Source: a bacterium (GTDB lineage: Bacteria > UBP13 > UBA5359). Taken from it: a DNA stretch of 5,603 bases. The notes beneath the pieces are model-generated. The model was not told the origin of the DNA. It did not search any database and saw nothing but the letters and a program-made list of their open reading frames with translations. The position numbers were made by a program, and so were the translations under genes. Each line of letters opens with the position of its first letter. Position 1 is the stretch's first letter. Location: assembly GCA_028699365.1 (NCBI GenBank), contig JAQVUQ010000201.1:1-5603 (forward strand). The letters are read 5' to 3'. Shown here one piece after another: positions 4,897-5,603 of the stretch.

Positions 4897-5603
4897 ATGC
4901 CGCTTTCAGCGGAAGAAATAAGCTCTGTCATAAAACGGCAGATAGAGCGTTACGCGGTTGAGATCGAGGAGACGGAGATAGGCACCGTCGTTCAGGTCGG
5001 AGATGGTATAGCTACGCTGTACGGTCTGGACAACGTTATGGCCGGAGAGTTGCTATCCTTCCCCGAAGGCGTTTACGGTATGGCCCTCAGCCTTGAAGAG
5101 GAGATGGTAGGCAGCGTTCTCTTTGCCTCCGCTTCCAACATCAAGGAGGGGGATGTAGTCCATCGCACCGGACGCGTCGTCGAGGTGCCGGTGGGGGATT
5201 CCCTCATCGGACGTGTCGTCAATGCCCTGGGATACCCCATAGACGGGCTGGGACGTATGAGAATAGACCGCTACCGTCCGGTGGAAGCCCAGGCTCCCGG
5301 TGTAGTGGACCGGACCCCGGTCAAGGATCCGCTGCATACGGGCATCAAGGCCATCGACGCCCTTGTTCCTATCGGCCGGGGACAGCGCGAACTCATAATC
5401 GGCGACAGGCAGACCGGAAAGACGGCTCTGGCCATCGATGCCATCCTCAGCCAGCGCGGCCGCGGTGTGACCTGTATCTATGTAGCCATAGGCCAGAAGG
5501 AGACAACGGTAGCTCAGGTGGTGGAAGGGCTGCGCCGCGAAGGCGCCATGGATTACACCATAGTGGTATCGGCCTCTGCCAGCGAGGCTGCGCCGCTGCA
5601 ATA
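4897..5603 (+). CDS. atpA: F-type ATP synthase subunit alpha, N-terminal part
   Basis: This is a subunit of the catalytic F1 hexamer, carrying the non-catalytic nucleotide sites. The first 235 codons are present and the frame stays open to the window edge; the full protein is normally about 500 residues. The N-terminal helix ([14 protein letters not shown], 6-19) binds delta. The beta-barrel domain follows with [11 protein letters not shown] (34-44), then [13 protein letters not shown] (105-117), the [23 protein letters not shown] region (148-170), and the P-loop GDRQTGKT (169-176). IYVAIGQK (194-201) follows. P-loop numbering matches E. coli alpha. The start ATG 4897 has AGGGAG (4881-4886) ten bases upstream, within the atpH tail. 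The gamma, beta and epsilon genes are expected beyond the right edge. Confidence 0.97.
   Translation, partial: MPLSAEEISSVIKRQIERYAVEIEETEIGTVVQVGDGIATLYGLDNVMAGELLSFPEGVYGMALSLEEEMVGSVLFASASNIKEGDVVHRTGRVVEVPVGDSLIGRVVNALGYPIDGLGRMRIDRYRPVEAQAPGVVDRTPVKDPLHTGIKAIDALVPIGRGQRELIIGDRQTGKTALAIDAILSQRGRGVTCIYVAIGQKETTVAQVVEGLRREGAMDYTIVVSASASEAAPLQ

Overview
The window is bacterial chromosomal DNA of intermediate GC content. It has tightly packed genes, good Shine-Dalgarno sites, GTG and TTG starts as well as ATG, and frequent use of ATA (Ile) and AGA/AGG (Arg) codons. These traits, a soluble Hanks-type kinase with a zinc ribbon, and an ATP synthase operon with a single b subunit would suit Chloroflexota (for example Dehalococcoidia-like lineages) or a Firmicutes-like group. 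The sequence alone does not settle the phylum.

Layout. At the left edge, on the minus strand, is the start of an MNT-type minimal nucleotidyltransferase, the kind usually paired with a HEPN protein in toxin-antitoxin modules. It diverges from everything else. Between it and nadD lie two back-to-back sigma70-type promoters whose -35 hexamers overlap on opposite strands. The rightward promoter is near-consensus (TTGACA, 17 bp, TATACT), and its leader carries a GC-rich hairpin closed by a GCAA tetraloop. Then, all on the plus strand, come nadD (NAD biosynthesis), a cytosolic serine/threonine kinase with a C-terminal zinc ribbon and an unassigned helical tail, and an F-type ATP synthase operon: atpZ-like, atpI-like, atpB (a), atpE (c), atpF (b), atpH (delta) and the first 235 codons of atpA (alpha), cut by the window end.

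The atp genes are coupled by overlaps or very short gaps: 4 nt (atpZ/atpI), 17 nt (atpI/atpB), 14 nt (atpF/atpH), and gaps of 14 and 5 nt (atpE-atpF, atpH-atpA). The one exception is the 178-nt atpB-atpE gap. It holds a repeat element: GGCTGAA-type heptads on the left facing inverted heptads on the right, with a perfect 15-bp inverted repeat, nested smaller inverted repeats, TA at both outer edges, and a strong Shine-Dalgarno of atpE just beyond. This is the most unusual non-coding structure in the window. It could be a small non-autonomous mobile element, a structured intercistronic RNA that sets c-subunit output, or both.

Together, the plus-strand genes cover NAD synthesis, a presumed signalling kinase, and energy coupling. 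No terminator is visible between nadD and atpA, so one long transcript is possible. No wholly new multi-gene system is evident. The points worth following are the repeat element, the kinase architecture, the ion-site residues of the c and a subunits, and the overlapping divergent promoters.
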